From Xiphydria camelus (taxonomy: Eukaryota; Arthropoda; Insecta; Hymenoptera; Xiphydriidae): 64,000 nt of DNA. Under the pieces are notes generated by a model, which was given only the letters and a program-made list of their open reading frames with translations, did not search any database and had not been told where the DNA came from. Positions 1 through 10,730 of the stretch are shown piece after piece. Every line of letters starts with the position of its first letter. Positions within the stretch are counted from its first letter, which is position 1. The position numbers and the translations under genes are program-made. The stretch is taken from NCBI GenBank assembly GCA_963678675.1, contig OY783200.1, positions 15,557,246-15,621,245 of the forward strand, given 5' to 3'.

Positions 1-860
1 GTAATTTTTGAATTCTGTGGAGTTTATGCCCGGATATTGATCTGTTAAAATTATTTCTATGTTAGTTCTTTGAGTACGTTTTCCGTTAATTTAATGAAAT
101 CGTTTGCCTTTTGCGTTTTTGATGTTAATATGTAAGCGAATCTTGTAAAATGATCTACTAGGAGATGTAAGTATTTCTTTGTGGATCGTGAACCACCGAA
201 TCCACCTATTGTGTCTATGGAAACTATTTCAAACGGTTTTTTTGCGGGACCGAGATGAGACATTAGACCAATTTTGTCTTGTCCTCTTGATTTATTTTTT
301 ATACAAATCTCGCAATTTTTGCATGTGTGCTTTATATTCTCCGAAATATTTTTTGCTGTATAATGTGGCAATATTTTAGTTTGCATTTGTTTTACGCCGA
401 TGTGGCAAAAATTTTTGTGAACGTTTTCTATCAATTTCTTAGAAAAATCTTCTGATAGTACTATTTTTTCTTTTTGTCTTATTTTTTTATAGTACAAATT
501 ATCTTTGAAGAGTAATCTGTCTTTTGTAGCTGTTATATCGTTATTCTTATTTTGATCTTCTAAAATATCATCTATTTTTATTAAATTTACGATTTTTAAT
601 TGATCATCTTCGTTTTCTTGAGACTCTAATACTGGGTTTCTACTTAAGCAGTCTGCTTCTAAGTTATTTTTACCTGGACGGTATATTATTTCGAAATCAT
701 ATTGTGATAAATAATAAGTGAGATCACCCAATTCTTCATCTGTTCTAGATTTGATGTTCATTCTTTCCAGTGGTTTGTGGTCTGAAAATACTTTGAATGG
801 TCTTTTTATAAGCCAGTATTGCCAGTATTTCACTGATTCTTTAATTGCCAAGCATTCCAA
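1..860 (-). pseudogene. gypsy pol: RNase H end and integrase N-terminal half
   Basis: The 267-residue open stretch begins in the RNase H domain (SDHKPL, then ADCLSRNP around residues 69-76) and continues into integrase. The HHCC zinc-binding segment has His about 148 and 153 and the pair CKNC about 180-183. The catalytic core starts with the Asp of VSIDTIGG about residue 216. A stop at 57-59 interrupts it, but a shifted frame from 57 to the window edge reads LTDQYPG, the second catalytic Asp region, so one more frameshift lies near 57-60. The 5' junction with the RT piece is a one-base frame change inside an A-rich run near 865-880. Confidence 0.88.
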
Positions 861-2062
861 GTAAATTGCTTTTTTCTTTTTTGTGATTCGTTCAGTTTCT
901 TTGAAAAATATGCTACCGGTTTTTCGATTTTTCCATTTGGCTGTGGTTGTTTTAATATGGCTCCTATACTTTGCAAACTTGCGTCTGTGTATATGTGTAT
1001 TGGCCGGTCTGGATCAAAGATGGCTAATACTGGTTGCGAGCAAAGGAAATCTTTCATGTATTCGAAAGCTTTTTGACAGTCTTTGGACCAAATGAATTTC
1101 TGTCCTTTTCTTAGTAAGTTATGTAAAGGTTCTAAAATTAATGAAATTTTTGGGACGTATGTATTGTAAAAGTTAAATTTCCCTAGGAATTGTCTGATGT
1201 TTTTTTGATTTTTCGGTACTGGAAAATTTTTTATTGAAATGAGATTATCCTTTATTGGAGAAATTGAGTTGTGTCTTATAATGTGACCTAAATATTGTAC
1301 AGAATCTAATGCAAATGTGCATTTTGAAAATTTTAATCTGAATCCTTCTTTTGTTATTGCTTCTAATAGTTGTGATAGGTGATTTATATGTTCTTCGAAG
1401 GACTTTGAAAAGATTAGTATATCATCAATATAGTTTAATGTGAAATCTGATAGTTTATATTTCTTTATTATATTACTCAATATTCTCTGAAAAATAGCTG
1501 GTGCTGTTTTTAACCCGAATGGTAAACAAGTCCATTGAAATTGTCCCTCTTGGGTCACAAATGCCGTTTTCCTTTTGTCTTCAATTCTTAAAGGGATAGA
1601 CCAAAATGCAGAATTTATGTCAAGTTTCGAAAAATATTTGCAGTTTCTTGTTTTTATTACTAAATCTTCAATTAGTGGGAATGGTTGTGATTGGGGAACT
1701 ATTATCTTATTCAGATCCCTAAAATCTATGCATAGTCTTGATCTCTTATTTTCATCTTTTTTATATGCTAATGTAACTGGAGCAGAAAAAGGACTGTATG
1801 ATTCTTCTATTAGATTTCTTTTAAGTAATTGTGAGATTTGTTCCTCTATTTCTTTTTTATCTTCGATGGTGCATCGGTAAGGTCTTTTGCTACAATATTT
1901 ATCTACTATGAGATCTATTCTGGCTTCGTACCCTTTTACTACGCCTATATCGTATTTGTCTTTTGCAAATATATTTTTATATTTATCTATGAGATTTTTT
2001 ATTATATTTTCTTCATAATGACTCAAGTGATTTGTTAAGACTTCGAAATTGTCTAAATCCAC
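830..2062 (-). pseudogene. gypsy pol: reverse transcriptase and RNase H
   Basis: A 410-residue stretch with classic Ty3/gypsy RT motifs: LCIDFRDLNK, FSKLDINSAFW (catalytic Asp about 148), LPFGLKTAPAIFQR and YIDDILIFSK (about 211-220). The RNase H domain follows with IYTDASLQSIGAIL (Asp about 360) and PVAYFSKKL. In an intact element it copies genomic RNA and removes the RNA strand in cytoplasmic particles. The last residues (QFTWNAW) are out of register. The correct frame continues in the 57-860 segment, so a single-base indel separates the two. No duplicated catalytic residue is lost in the visible RT core. Confidence 0.93.
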
Positions 2063-2140
2063 GTGTTCATTGAAGTTTATTCGATCTTCTTGTTTTTCTG
2101 TGAGATCAAAGTGTTTTTGTTCTATCTCAAGGTTTCCATT

Positions 2141-2410
2141 TTATCTTAGCTTGAATTTTTGTATGCAATCTAATCCTATTAGAAAGTCATAGTCGAAATT
2201 TTCGTTATTGATTAAGAATACGTCTATGTATTCTTCTATATTCAATATTTTTGCTTTAATTTTTATCAATTCTTCTGATCTATACACACCATTAATTGTT
2301 CTTAGGTTAACTTTTTGTTTTAAATTAACCCTTTTTTGTTTCAGATGGACTAATTTTGAATTTATAAGTGAAACATTTGAGCCTGAATCGTAGATAGCGG
2401 ATACTTTCAA
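2141..2410 (-). pseudogene. retroelement aspartic protease fragment
   Basis: An 89-residue stretch between gag and RT carries AIYDSGSNVSLIN, the DSG active-site loop of retropepsin-type proteases (DTG or DSG), followed by a hydrophobic strand and a flap-like region, and ends in FLIGLDCI, which matches the conserved hydrophobic-G-D segment before the C-terminal strand. The length fits a retroelement protease. Its place upstream of RT supports the call. It is out of frame with both neighbours in this copy. Confidence 0.75.
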
Positions 2411-2454
2411 AGTGTTGTTTAATGTTAACGGAAGTCTAATTAATGGTGGAATTA

Positions 2455-3321
2455 CTAGTTTTTTGGATCAGTATCACTTAGTTCTACCTCCAATATTGAA
2501 TTATTAACGTGTCTTGTTTTGTTTTGTGTATCTTTAAACCAGCATTCAGCTTCAGGATGGAAGCGTGTACCTTTGCCCTTATTTGTACAAATTTCGCATG
2601 GCTTTTTCTCTGTTTTTCCTTTGTAATTTTTATTCCTTTTGAAGTCTGTTTTCTTGTGAATTAAGTGTTCTAGTTTACCTATTTCTTAGTACAAGTCTTC
2701 GGTAATATTTAATTTTTCCCTATCAATTCTATCAGCTACGAAATTTGGCAGGCCACAAGCAATCAGATCAATCAATGTTCCCTTATCAATAGATTTTCTT
2801 GTTTCTAGTAAAAGTTTTTCTTCTTTTATCGCATAATCTAGTAAAGAGCCTGTTTGATATTTAAATTGTAGCGCATATCTTATTGGAGACCAACCGTTAT
2901 TCGCAAATGTAGTACAAAAATTCTTCTTCCAATCTTCCCAGTTCGCTTGAACGGTTAACTTCGCAAGTGTACAACTATACCAATCTATGGCACTTTTTTC
3001 CATGAATGATTTTAAAATTTCAATTTCTTCCTCATCCTTAGTTATATCAAACCGTTCGCATTCTTTGTCAAAATTAATTATCCATTGATCCACATTTGAG
3101 GTTTTCACGTTAAATTTTTCAATTACGAATTCTCTAGCGATTTTACCAGTATTCTTTTCCTTAGATTTTCCTTGGCTTTTTTCAAGTAGTTGTTCTAGCA
3201 ATTTTATCAATGGTTGTTCTGAAACCTCAGTTACCCTACTTTCATGTGTGTTTGTTTTTTCTTCTAAATATACGTCATTAAATTTTAAATTTTCTCCCTC
3301 ATCTAAATAAGTCTCGATCAA
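2455..3321 (-). pseudogene. gypsy gag with nucleocapsid zinc finger
   Basis: The first 211 codons (MIETYLDEGENL start, 3321) contain a helical, charged capsid-type sequence with WIINFDKECERF and DWYSCTLAKL, as in Ty3/gypsy gag proteins. A TAA at 2686-2688 stops it, but the same frame stays open for 76 more codons to the TAG at 2455-2457 and holds CEIC followed by FHPEAEC, a CX2C-H-C zinc finger expected in nucleocapsid. The TAA is therefore an internal nonsense mutation rather than the natural end. The start Met was chosen because in-frame stops lie just upstream. Confidence 0.72.
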
Positions 3322-3407
3322 TTCTTTAGTTAGATTAATCCAAACTTTCCTTGTCTGGCCTCTTTTAGTTAATGTTTTTCTTACTTTAGTATACGGCGCT
3401 GTTTTTC

Positions 3408-4673
3408 TGATTTTTATTCACCATCAACTATCAAAGTCGAGGCAGAAAAATAAGGGATACAATGGAATTGGATTATAGTAATGTAGTAACTACTCTTTAT
3501 TATTATTTTTTCTTTATCGATATATTTCCTCTTTCGTATTATACTATCCCAAGTTCGAATTTATATACCGACCTGTCAAACGTGAAGTGTACATGTACTT
3601 CACTTTTATTTCATTAAGTATTACTGCAGAACGAGTAGGTTAGAAGATTTTCATGAAGAATCATGATTTTCTGACATGTCATCTCGTACAGGTGCAACCG
3701 AAGAGGATCTAGCTCGTGTCCTGTCCGTAAAAAGATGACACGATGAACATTGGACAATGTCAGACTTGTCACCGAGCGCCTATTACCCACGGTACATTTA
3801 TTGCAATACGCGCTTCTCGTTTCAACTATTCCAGCGTTAAATAACTTTTACTCCTTTCAAGCTAATAACCTTTTATGAACTGTTCGTGGTAGGAGGCAGC
3901 GATCGATAATAGCGACTCGTCGTAGACAAGTTCGTCTATTAAAACTAAAAGGCAAAATTCGGTGTACCGAACTACTACTGCGATAATGTGTCCGAGCTCA
4001 CGGTCTATTCTACGATTAACGTTAACGTAATCGTGATTATGCTCGGGTGATGGGTGTTCCAAAAGAGGAAAAGTTGATACTAAACATCGGATGCTGTAAG
4101 CTGACTTGCTAGTGTATGCTTTGCAACTGGAACATCATCGCAGGAATAATTTGTCTACGATTAGTCACAATCATTGATCGCTACCCCCTACGATGAACAG
4201 TTTGTACAAGGTAAATACTTTGAAAGAAGTGAAAGTTATTTAAAGCAGGAATAATTGAAACGAAAAGCGCATATTGCAATAAATGTACCGTGGGTAATAG
4301 GCGCTCGGTGACAAGTCTGACATTCTCCGATGTCCATCGAGTCATCTTTTTACAGACAGGACGCGAGCTAGGTCCTCTTCGGTTGCACCTGTATGAGATG
4401 ACATGTCAGAAAATCATAAGTCTTCATGAAAATCTTCTATAATCAACTCGCTCTGCAGTAATACTTAATGAGATAAAAGTGAGGTACATGTACACTTCAC
4501 GTTTGACAGGTCGGTATATAAATTCGAAATTGGGATAGTATAATACGAAAGAGGGACTATATCGATAAAGAAAAAATAATAATTAAGTAGTTACTACATT
4601 ACTGTAATCCAATTCCATTGAATCCCTTATTTTTCTGCCACGACTTTGATAGTTGATAGTGAATAAAAATCAA
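3408..4673. mobile_element. Foldback element with about 525-bp inverted arms
   Basis: The arm 3408-3935 (starting TGATTTTTATTCACC) is repeated in reverse complement at 4145-4673 with roughly 85 to 90 percent identity by eye, around a 210-bp unique centre. No transposase is coded. Shared marks include a TCAAAGTCG-GGCAGAAAAATAAGGG segment near each end and a CGGTACATTTATTGCAATA segment toward the centre. No clear target duplication was seen, so the superfamily is open. It truncates the gypsy element to its left. Confidence 0.85.
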
Positions 4674-4683
4674 ATTTATTAGC

Positions 4684-4771
4684 TGATCCATCCACTATCA
4701 ACAATCAAAGTCGTGGCAGAAAAATAAGGGATACAATGGAATTGGATTACAATAATGGAGTAACTACTTTA
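4684..4771. repeat. Partial third copy of the 3.4-kb foldback arm
   Basis: About 88 bases repeat the terminal part of the left arm at 3408 in the same orientation, including AGAAAAATAAGGGATACAAT, then break off abruptly at about 4771. The copy sits 10 bases from the right end of the full element, so it is either a truncated second insertion or a duplication product. Confidence 0.75.
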
Positions 4772-4950
4772 AACACTTGGGGAAACTCACCGAAGAAACC
4801 CGAATAATGTTTTCTTATCACTTGTACACTTGATTTCGAGGTTAGGTGCTTCGATCTCCCGAATTGACAGCTACCGGGAGATCAGGGGGGCCTTTCTCGA
4901 GTCACTCGTATCTTTGCGTGCACGCAACTCAGCGAAGAGACCAATCAGGT

Positions 4951-5060
4951 TCAAGTATTCCGTTGCGGCGGGGGTCCTGATTGGTCTATTCGCTAAGAAA
5001 CGTATACGCATCTTAGCGAGTAGACCAATCAGGACCCCCACCACAACGGAATACTTGATC
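4951..5060. repeat. 110-bp palindrome
   Basis: Two arms of about 50 bases (TCAAGTATTCCGTTG at one end and its complement at the other) flank a short centre at CGTATACG. Only a few mismatches are present. It lies in a 290-bp spacer that also carries, at 4838-4868, a piece of the repeat seen at 24.2 and 63.9 kb (GGTTAGGTGCTTCGATC). The hairpin ends exactly where the Helitron-like paralogue begins. Confidence 0.8.
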
Positions 5061-5757
5061 TGCAACAGTTAATAGATGATTTTTATTTGCATTGGCATGT
5101 TTATGATGATATTTGCAATTAATGTTCAACTCGGACTGAAATGAGTCGTAAGGTCAGCACATCGAAGTTGTAAATGATGTGGTAATAATTAAATAAAATT
5201 TATTTACGAGTAAGGGCGAAATTTCAGCGGTGCATGCAAAAGGATTTCTTAAAACTATTCCAACGTCTCGAGTTAATATATGTAACAACATATCGTCCCC
5301 TTCCTGCAAAAAGTCACTAACTAACATTTATCATCAACTGACTTAGTAGGTAGTTTCTGCTCTATAATATCGGTATTATATTCCGGTTAATGACTTTTTA
5401 TGATGCATGCTCACTTCGAACGCATTTAGCACTTAGTGAGTTCTACCATTTAAAGATTTAATAAAATGAAGCTACTAGGTCCAGTTAGGTGAATTTTACA
5501 AAATATGTTAGTTAGTGACTTTTTGCCGGAAGGGGACGATATATACTGTCATAAGTGGTATCTTTACATGTGATGAAACAATTCGTCATGGTCATTGGAA
5601 GAGTATACTTAGAGAGAGTTGAAGGTAAAACGTCTTCATGGATTTCTGTAGACGACCAAAATATAAGAAAAATCCGATGGCCTGTATATTCGAAAGCGGT
5701 ATATGTTTTATTTCTCCAAAATACTAAGGCAAAGTGAAAAATATAAGGGCTCCCTAG
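5060..5757 (+). pseudogene. Second, partial copy of the helicase-USP element (USP C-terminal part)
   Basis: From CTGCAACAGTTAATAGA this stretch is closely similar to 39141-39577, the C-terminal half of the USP-like domain. It still reads WISVDDQNIRKIRWP, the acidic box, and the segment before it contains the region of the catalytic His. Small indels break the frame, and a 245-bp MITE interrupts it at 5294-5538. The similarity continues past the stop codon to about 5935 and matches the 3' flank of the other copy, so the two loci share an element and not just a domain. Confidence 0.8.
5294..5538. mobile_element. 245-bp MITE inside the helicase-USP paralogue
   Basis: The ends are inverted repeats of about 34 bases (CGTCCCCTTCCTGCAAAAAG at the left, its imperfect complement at the right). 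The flanks are ATAT at 5290-5293 and ATAT at 5539-5542. The paralogue at about 39361-39375 reads straight through as ACAACATATATACTG without the insert, which is the empty site. The 4-bp duplication and internal absence of coding fit a non-autonomous DNA transposon; the superfamily is not decided. Confidence 0.88.
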
Positions 5758-5927
5758 TCTATAAATCCCTTTCAAAACATCACGAGAATAGATTAAAAGT
5801 AACGTGGTTATAATTAATTGGTTCGTATCGGTATAAAATGTGAGACTTTAATTTTATGGTAATAAAAAGCTATTCTTCGACACGTACGTATCCTCCTCAT
5901 GAATAAATTCCAAAAAGTAATGAAATC

Positions 5928-6623
5928 CCCCCACAAAAATAGATTCTCTGTAAAAAAAAAGGCGGCATGTTCATTCAGTGCCAACAAAAATTGATACGTA
6001 AAATACTCTCCAAAAAAGATTTGAAATCAATTAAGGTCGCCATGTTCAAGGTTTATATATAAAAAGAGTAAAAGGCATCATTTGAAAGGAAAATTATTGT
6101 AAATCAAGTTACTAAAAAATTCGACTAAAAAAATTTATAAAAAAATTTTTATAAAAAATGCAGACAGAATTATACTCGATGTTTATACACTTATGATTTT
6201 AAATAAATTCATACACTCTTATGATACGACCAGTATACCGAATGTCACACGGGAAACCGATCAGGCGGGGGCCTTCTGAATTTCTCTGAATTTAACTTCG
6301 GCAGTGCAATTTATGAATCACTCTAGCACCGTTCAAACACTGCCAATTATTCGGCACAGTGGACAAAATATGAAAACTTAAACGCGGCAAGTTCTTTTTT
6401 ATTAACATTTTTGTATAAATTTTTTTAGTCGAATTTTTTAGTAACTTGATTGACAATAATTTTCCTTTCAAATGATGCCTTTTACTTTTTATATATAAAT
6501 CTTGAACATGGCGACCTTAATTGATTTCAAATCTTTTTTGGAGAGTATTTTACGTATCAATTTTTGTTGGCACTGAATGAACATGCCGCCTTTTTTTTTA
6601 CAAAGAATCTGTTTTTGTGGGGG
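5928..6623. repeat. Foldback repeat, family A (also at 41.1-43.3 kb)
   Basis: The left arm (5928 to about 6150, with GGCGGCATGTTCATTCAGTG and CAAATGATGCC-type motifs) is repeated in reverse complement to 6623. The centre is about 250 bases with no gene. The same arms occur at 41140-41400, 41725-42040 and 43084-43283. Because the sequence just before it also matches the 3' flank of the helicase-USP gene in both loci, the repeat may be the terminal region of that element. Confidence 0.82.
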
Positions 6624-7958
6624 TCGTATATAGACCAGACGCCCAAGGCACACACGTTGATTATTTAAGCAGGAGTCCTATGCATTGTTTGGCGGTTGAT
6701 ATTACCTCGTCAGAATGGATAAAAGTCGCGCAAATTCGGGACGATGAAATCCGAGTCATAAGAGAGATATTAGCTTCAGGTGATCAGCAACCCAGTGTTA
6801 AGGAATATTTTGATAAATATGACTTAAAGGGGGGCATAGTATTTCGTAGAACTGAAACCGGAAATAAATGGCTCGTACCACGTGCGGCTCGGTTTCATGT
6901 GGTAAAACTATGTCAGATGAGCAGGGACACTTTGCAACAGACAAAACTCTTGAGAAAGTAAAAGAAGAGTATTGGTTTAAAAAAATGAGACCATTTGTTA
7001 GGAAATATGGCGAAAATTGCCTAAACTGCTTGTATTACAAGTCAAAATTGGGGAAAAAGCCAGGATTCATGCACCCAATTGAGAAAGTTGCCATTCCATT
7101 TCATTCACTACACCTAAATCACGTTGGCCCGTTTGTAAAAAGCATCCACAAGAATACGCGAATTTTAACCATTGTGGACGGATTCACTAAGTTCTGCATA
7201 CTTGAAGCGGCGCAGAACACCAAGAGTAAATACGTTATAAAGGCCTTGCAAGCGGTATTTGCGTTGTTTGGAGTACCAACCCGAATCATAACCGATAGGG
7301 GAACAACTGTCACCTCACACAGGTTCCAATTATTTTGCACGGAATTCGGAATAAAGCACATCCTGAATGCCGAAGCAACACCAAGGGCAAATGGCCCCAG
7401 TGTGAGAGAGTAAATCGCACTATATTGGAAGCACTAGCTACCACCACGGTCGACAAACCTGAAGACGTTTGGGATGAAGACCTGAAGAAAGTTCAAAGTG
7501 CTCTCAATAACACGATAAATCGGAGCACTCGTAACACCCCCGCGAAGCTGTTATATGGATTCAAACCGCGCAGTTTGGCCGACGCAATTCTCCTCGGCGT
7601 GATACAAGATACATTAGATCAGATATATCTAATTGTAAGTGACATGCGAATGAAAGCCAAGGAAAACATTGACAACGAACAGAAAAAGCAGAAAAAGTAT
7701 TTCGATGCAAAATGCCATAAAGCACCGAAATATGCAGTAGATGATGTTGTAATGGTGAGCTCTAACGCAACACCGACGACTGGAGAAAGCCGAAAACTCA
7801 ACCCAAAAGCCAAGGGACCTTTCAAGATCAAGGCAGTTTTACCCAATGACAGGTACGAGGTCGAAGACCTCAGGGACATGATGAAGACGCCTGGGCAGCG
7901 GTCGGTGATAGCGGTAGATCAACTGAAGCCGTGGGTCATCTTCGATGCTACTGATTAA
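6617..7958 (+). pseudogene. Ty3/gypsy pol 3' part: RNase H tail and integrase
   Basis: Three overlapping frames (6617-6961, 6868-7413, 7335-7958) together cover the RNase H end (DYLSRSP), an integrase zinc-binding segment (CLNCLYYK), the catalytic core (ITDRGTTVTS for the second Asp, CERVNRTILEAL for the Glu) and the basic C-terminal tail (GPFKIKAVLPNDRYEVEDL). The first catalytic Asp, normally in an LD-H-GPF context, reads Asn here (LHLNHVGPF). At least two frameshifts (near 6950 and 7395) and that substitution make this copy inactive. The upstream junction at 6617 abuts family A repeat, so gag, protease and RT are missing. Confidence 0.9.
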
Positions 7959-8082
7959 CAGGTAAAGGAAATTGAAATGCTTATGAACGAACTTAGTATT
8001 CCAAGTTTGAATTGTAAGTAAATAAGCCGAATCACGAGTTTCGGCGTTTCCTGTTGGTCACTGAAAACGTGGGCTTAACTCG

Positions 8083-8250
8083 TGGCGTAGGCTGGACCAC
8101 TTGCCGAGTCGAAATCTCTGGTGTACTCCCCTGGTCAGGGCGTACATGGGATTAGGTTTCGGCGTAGGCTGGACTATTTGCCGAGTCGAAATCTCTGGTG
8201 TATTCCCCTGGTCAGGACGTACATGGGCTTAGGTTTCGGCGTAGGCTTAG
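8083..8250. repeat. 78-bp tandem repeat, two copies and a part
   Basis: The unit begins GGCGTAGGCTGGAC and includes CGAGTCGAAATCTCTGGTGT; starts are at about 8084, 8161 and 8239. It lies in the 3' untranslated region of the gypsy element, between integrase and LTR, where insect gypsy elements often carry minisatellites. Confidence 0.8.
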
Positions 8251-8270
8251 ACCAACAGTCAGGCTCAGTT

Positions 8271-8516
8271 GGAGAGTGAATGATAGTAACTCCGAGACGA
8301 ATGATAGTAGTCTTGTTTGGCGAACGATAGTAGCCACAGGCGAATGATAGTACCCTGGAATACAACTGAAAGGACTGGAGAAACTCGAAGACGAACGATA
8401 GTAGTCGACGAGAAAGAGTGAATGATAGTAACTCTGAGACGAACGATAGTAGTCTCGTTTGGCAAATGACAGTAGCCACAGGCGAATGATAGTACCCTGA
8501 ATACAACCGGCAGGAC
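8271..8516. repeat. 143-bp tandem duplication built of CGAAYGATAGTA motifs
   Basis: Two copies of a roughly 105-bp block start at about 8271 and 8414 and are about 90 percent alike. Inside each block a 12-base motif, consensus CGAAYGATAGTA, recurs about every 20 to 30 bases. Open frames across it are periodic artefacts. It is part of the 3' region of the neighbouring gypsy remnant. Confidence 0.8.
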
Positions 8517-8642
8517 TTTCCGGCAATGGAGGTGACGATTATTCAGGATTGTCGAGGTCGCCAGCAGCTCTACCCCGAGGCACAATAGAAGATAAAGGTT
8601 TAAGGGAACGTCAAGGACGACGTAGTCGTCAGTCTGGCCGAG

Positions 8643-8896
8643 TGTGAGGAATGTTTCTTGGCGGAGTCGATGGGAATGCCGTCATCGTATTCCTGACACC
8701 CCTCGCTCGAAGGATGTTTATATGATGGCGATAGCGTTGGGTCGAGAGGGAGACCAGGCACTCCGGGCCCTGGATGACGCTGTGCGAGGAAACATTTGCG
8801 TTTTAGCCGTTATAAAGAGAGCATCCCTCGTTATATTCCAGCATATACCAGTGTATCAGTAGAATAAAGTATTCCTTGAGTTAAGTTACTCTTACA
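8643..8896 (+). mobile_element. Probable 3' LTR of the gypsy remnant
   Basis: The segment starts TGTGAGGAATG and ends CTCTTACA, the TG-CA boundary rule of LTRs. It contains TATAAA at about 8812 and AATAAA at about 8862, placed as for a promoter and polyadenylation signal in a 254-bp LTR. Orientation and position match the pol remnant upstream. No clear polypurine tract is seen and no 5' LTR remains, so the left boundary is uncertain. Confidence 0.5.
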
Positions 8897-9188
8897 ATTT
8901 CGAGTTGCTAATTCGCACGTGCGAAAAAGGCCTCGAAGGCCAGGGGTTAACTCCAAAATTTTGAGAACGACCATTCAAGCTTTATGTGCAAAAATATTGA
9001 TTTTTTGACATCTTCAACACCCTATATTTCGGAATATAAGCATTTTCCGAAACATATTTATATAAGTTTTTTTTATTAAAATATTGCAAGGAATTACACC
9101 CTGAAGTTACGAACCGTAATTGGGAAACACCCTATATACCGCCCATCTGATGGCGAGATTGATCCTAGATTAATGAGGTATGCGTATA

Positions 9189-9340
9189 CAATCCGTTCCA
9201 CTCAATACACGCCAGCGTAGCGGGTTGCATATCGGTTGACACCTCCGATCCGCTGCAGGGGCCATGCGCCCATGTCCGTCGCCAGGCGGATAACCGATAT
9301 GCAACCCGCTACGCTGGCGTGTATTGAGTGGAACGGATTG
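9189..9340. repeat. Perfect 49-bp inverted repeat with 54-bp loop
   Basis: CAATCCGTTCCACTCAATAC begins the left arm and its exact complement ends the right arm at 9340. I found no mismatch over the 49 bases. The loop is GC-rich (GCAGGGGCCATGCGCCCATG). The 290 bases before it (8897-9188) contain only TE-like phrases such as CACCCTATA and no gene. Confidence 0.9.
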
Positions 9341-9344
9341 TAGA

Positions 9345-9839
9345 TCGTGATAATACTGAGCGGTTAGGACTGATATTTAGAATTCCAACTATCGTTTGTC
9401 GAAACAATGATAGCACTTAGTCATAGTGGCAGTTAGAAAGATTTTCACAACAAAAGTAAAACTCGTTCAGAATGTATTGCGTCTGAAGAATATTCAGCGA
9501 CTTGTAACAAAAGACAGTCGCGGGCTCGCGGATTATTCCGCACTCGGTGATAGAAGACAGTCGCGGACTCATGGAATGTTTCTACGCTTTAATGCAAATG
9601 GGTTAAGAGGTACGAATCGGCCTTCCGAATTCCGTCTATCTTGCGACGTAATACCAGACTTTCGTATGGCACGTACCACTCCTGTAGACTTCTCATGATG
9701 GCGTGGCGGTGGCGGGAGTCACCACGCCAGGGCCACGTCACCTCTATCTGAATAGCCTCATAGGGGCCGTGCATGACGATTGCTACGCCACCTAATGGCA
9801 ATAATTAGAATTTTTGGGAGAAAATTTTATAAGTGTTCT
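9345..9839. other. No gene recognised; shared palindromic repeat at the left
   Basis: The first 75 bases, around GAATTCCAACTATCGTTTGTCG, resemble 61190-61260 and form an imperfect palindrome. An open frame at 9426-9698 shows no recognisable domain and contains a repeated AAGACAGTCGCGG phrase. I do not call a gene here. Confidence 0.5.
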
Positions 9840-10730
9840 CTCTCTCTGTAACGACGCTACCCGGCGCTACCGGGTAGTCGCACACTTCGGCACGCTCTCT
9901 AACTGGCCCCGCTCGGACAAGGTATTGAGATAATGAAATGTTGGGCGCCAGGTATTCCGAAACACCAAAGAAAGTCGAAATCGATAGCAGTCAGATCACG
10001 TGAACCGGAAACGGAACTCCGCTAGCTCAGCCCCGTGTCGGTAAAGGAGAGGGGCGGGGTCGTGAGACAAAGAAATGAATTTGAGGCGGCTTATAACAAA
10101 GAAATAACACTGTCGAGATCGTCTTGCTGCGCCGTTAGTCCGCACGAAAAGAGGACGATTTCGGAGATTGCTTCGGCTCGCTAGGAAGAGAGGACCAGTC
10201 CGCACTCTAGGAGTCCTTCTCCGCGATCTAATTGGTGATCGATTTTCCCCGTTGATTTGCATGCGCGACGCTCTGATTGTCGCTGCGTGCCCGCTCCGTA
10301 GATTGCCAATCGAAGACACTATCGCCTTCCTTGTTGGTTCGGGTGCGCGCGCAGCTCGCTGGATTCCCTCGTGGCTCCGGAACTATCCCCTCACGGATGA
10401 CGACTTGACGGATCCCTCCGGAACATTCCCCTGCGGGATCACGCGGAGGATCCCGATACGGAGTTAGCTTCTGAAGATTCCTCCGGAACATTCCCCTATG
10501 GGATCACGCGGAGAATCTCGATGCGAAGCCAACTCCCAAGTGGTCCAGCCGTGCCGAAGAAACGGGGTGCCTGTCTCCACAGGTTGCGTTCCTCGCCGGG
10601 TACGCTGCTCGTTTGCAAGTGCCAGTCCTGCGCCTGGCAGGGAAGTCGTCGGCATTTAGCCGCACGGCATCTGGCGCTCGTTGCAGCACCTTGTCCTCCA
10701 GCTCCGGCATCCTTGTAGCTCTATTCCTAG
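9840..10730. other. GC-rich segment, possible LTR with tandem duplication
   Basis: The stretch is much richer in GC than its surroundings. On the minus strand TGGCGCCCAAC appears at about 9939-9949, which resembles the tRNA-primer binding site of many LTR elements, so the sequence to its right (minus-strand upstream) could be an LTR. A 65-bp unit (GATCCCTCCGGAACATTCCC) is tandemly repeated at 10411 and 10476. Several open frames on both strands show no domain and are most simply due to the low AT content. Confidence 0.35.

Larger units (their letters stand above)
1..3407 (-). mobile_element. Ty3/gypsy-type LTR retrotransposon, truncated at both ends
   Basis: Read on the minus strand the order is gag, zinc finger, aspartic protease, reverse transcriptase, RNase H, integrase, which is the Ty3/gypsy order. 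The integrase runs off the window start. The 5' end is lost where a foldback element begins near 3408, so neither LTR nor primer binding site is visible here. The reading frame is broken several times (near 57, 870, 2686 and between gag and protease), so this copy is dead unless the breaks are sequencing errors. Base composition is strongly AT-rich, unlike the gypsy pol piece at 6.6 kb, so the two are different families. Confidence 0.9.

Noticed and set aside
1..3407. Endogenous retrovirus with an envelope gene
   Set aside because: The integrase end and any env region lie outside the window; only gag and pol are visible.
8271..8516. Possible CRISPR array
   Set aside because: Repeat spacing is irregular, the spacers are themselves repeated, and the context is a eukaryotic gypsy 3' region without cas genes.
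8174..8585. Three overlapping minus-strand frames rich in Tyr-Tyr-His-Ser
   Set aside because: They are periodic translations of the CGAAYGATAGTA minisatellite.
9840..10730. Ribosomal RNA gene
   Set aside because: GC-rich, but I recognise no conserved rRNA segment and a tandem 65-bp repeat is present.
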